Below are positions 63,903 through 64,000 of a stretch of DNA of 64,000 bases, in pieces. A model generated the notes under the pieces. The model saw nothing but the letters and a program-made list of their open reading frames with translations, did not search any database and was not told the origin of the DNA. How positions within the stretch are numbered: position 1 is the first letter of the stretch; every line of letters starts with the position of its first letter. This DNA is from Nitrospira sp. Lineage in GTDB: Bacteria > Nitrospirota > Nitrospiria > Nitrospirales > Nitrospiraceae. A program made the position numbers and the translations under genes. The stretch is from NCBI GenBank assembly GCA_018242765.1, contig JAFEBH010000021.1, positions 161,156-225,155 of the forward strand, given 5' to 3'.

Positions 63903-64000
63903 AGGAGTCCTGAAATCAGGGTCAGTTCTTGATCTTGCGCCGCTCCGCCGGACACCTGTACATATAGCTGAGCGCTGATCTAGGGCCTGTTAACACTACC
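63903..64000. other. Right flank of the insertion sequence
   Basis: Apart from nine bases continuing the older transposase remnant, no gene is seen here. The last bases, AGGGCCTGTTAACACTACC, look like the end of another insertion sequence but the window stops. Confidence 0.3.

Noticed and set aside
63982..64000. Possible terminal repeat of another insertion sequence
   Set aside because: Only about 19 bases are visible before the window ends; no transposase to support it.

Overview
The window is a 64 kb stretch of bacterial chromosome with mid-to-high GC, dense, mostly core genes on both strands. No rRNA or other taxonomic marker is present. The overall look of the proteins (citramalate-type isoleucine route, an aminotransferase-hom-thrC-lysC cluster with an odd phosphoglycerate-mutase homologue, many small secreted proteins of unknown function) suggests Nitrospirota, probably a Nitrospira-like organism. 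That is an inference from protein resemblance, not a measurement.

Layout. 1-5.5 kb, minus strand: a type IV pilus/type II secretion cluster with an assembly ATPase cut by the window edge, four pseudopilin-like proteins and the prepilin peptidase. 5.6-12.3 kb: a HTH-only LuxR-type regulator overlapping rlmB, then cysS, a DedA protein, surE, tRNA-Pro(GGG), a MerR-type regulator, ihfA with a good promoter, and cimA. 12.5-22.5 kb: an accessory island in which a complete type I restriction-modification system (hsdM, hsdS, hsdR) encloses four extra genes: a HEPN-like DUF3644 protein, a Panacea-like/DUF488 fusion, a conserved unknown gene broken by one in-frame TGA, and a HIRAN-like protein. 22.7-28.7 kb: lysC, an apgM-like gene lacking catalytic residues, thrC, hom and an AlaC-type aminotransferase, all in one direction. 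29-35 kb, plus strand: pdxJ, nnrD/E, tsaE, lapA, mutS. 35.2-36.4 kb: two tandem secreted proteins of unknown function. 36.7-46.8 kb, minus strand: the classic translation/RNA operon rimP-nusA-infB-ylxP-rbfA-truB-rpsO-pnp followed by an M16 protease. 46.8-51.7 kb: dat, a chagasin-like protein, a Rieske protein, a DUF192 protein, a ferredoxin, a cupredoxin, a CBS-pair protein and a MEKHLA protein. 51.8-57.5 kb: leuC-leuD, a small membrane protein, corA, an inositol-phosphatase-family enzyme and an aminotransferase.

57.7-64 kb is a second, more fluid accessory region: a two-gene module resembling a toxin-antitoxin pair, two lipoproteins, a 126-bp hairpin repeat, a decayed queuosine-precursor transporter gene, an AT-rich gene fusing DUF4062 to a DeoR-C-like (ISOCOT) sensor domain, and an intact 1,245-bp IS3-family element inserted into an older IS3-type transposase remnant.

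Connections. CimA and LeuCD belong to one pathway: citramalate feeds isoleucine synthesis through the LeuCD isomerase. The hom-thrC-lysC block is the aspartate-family pathway, and no recognisable thrB lies in it. The two best candidates for undescribed biology are the extended restriction island and the DUF4062-ISOCOT protein.
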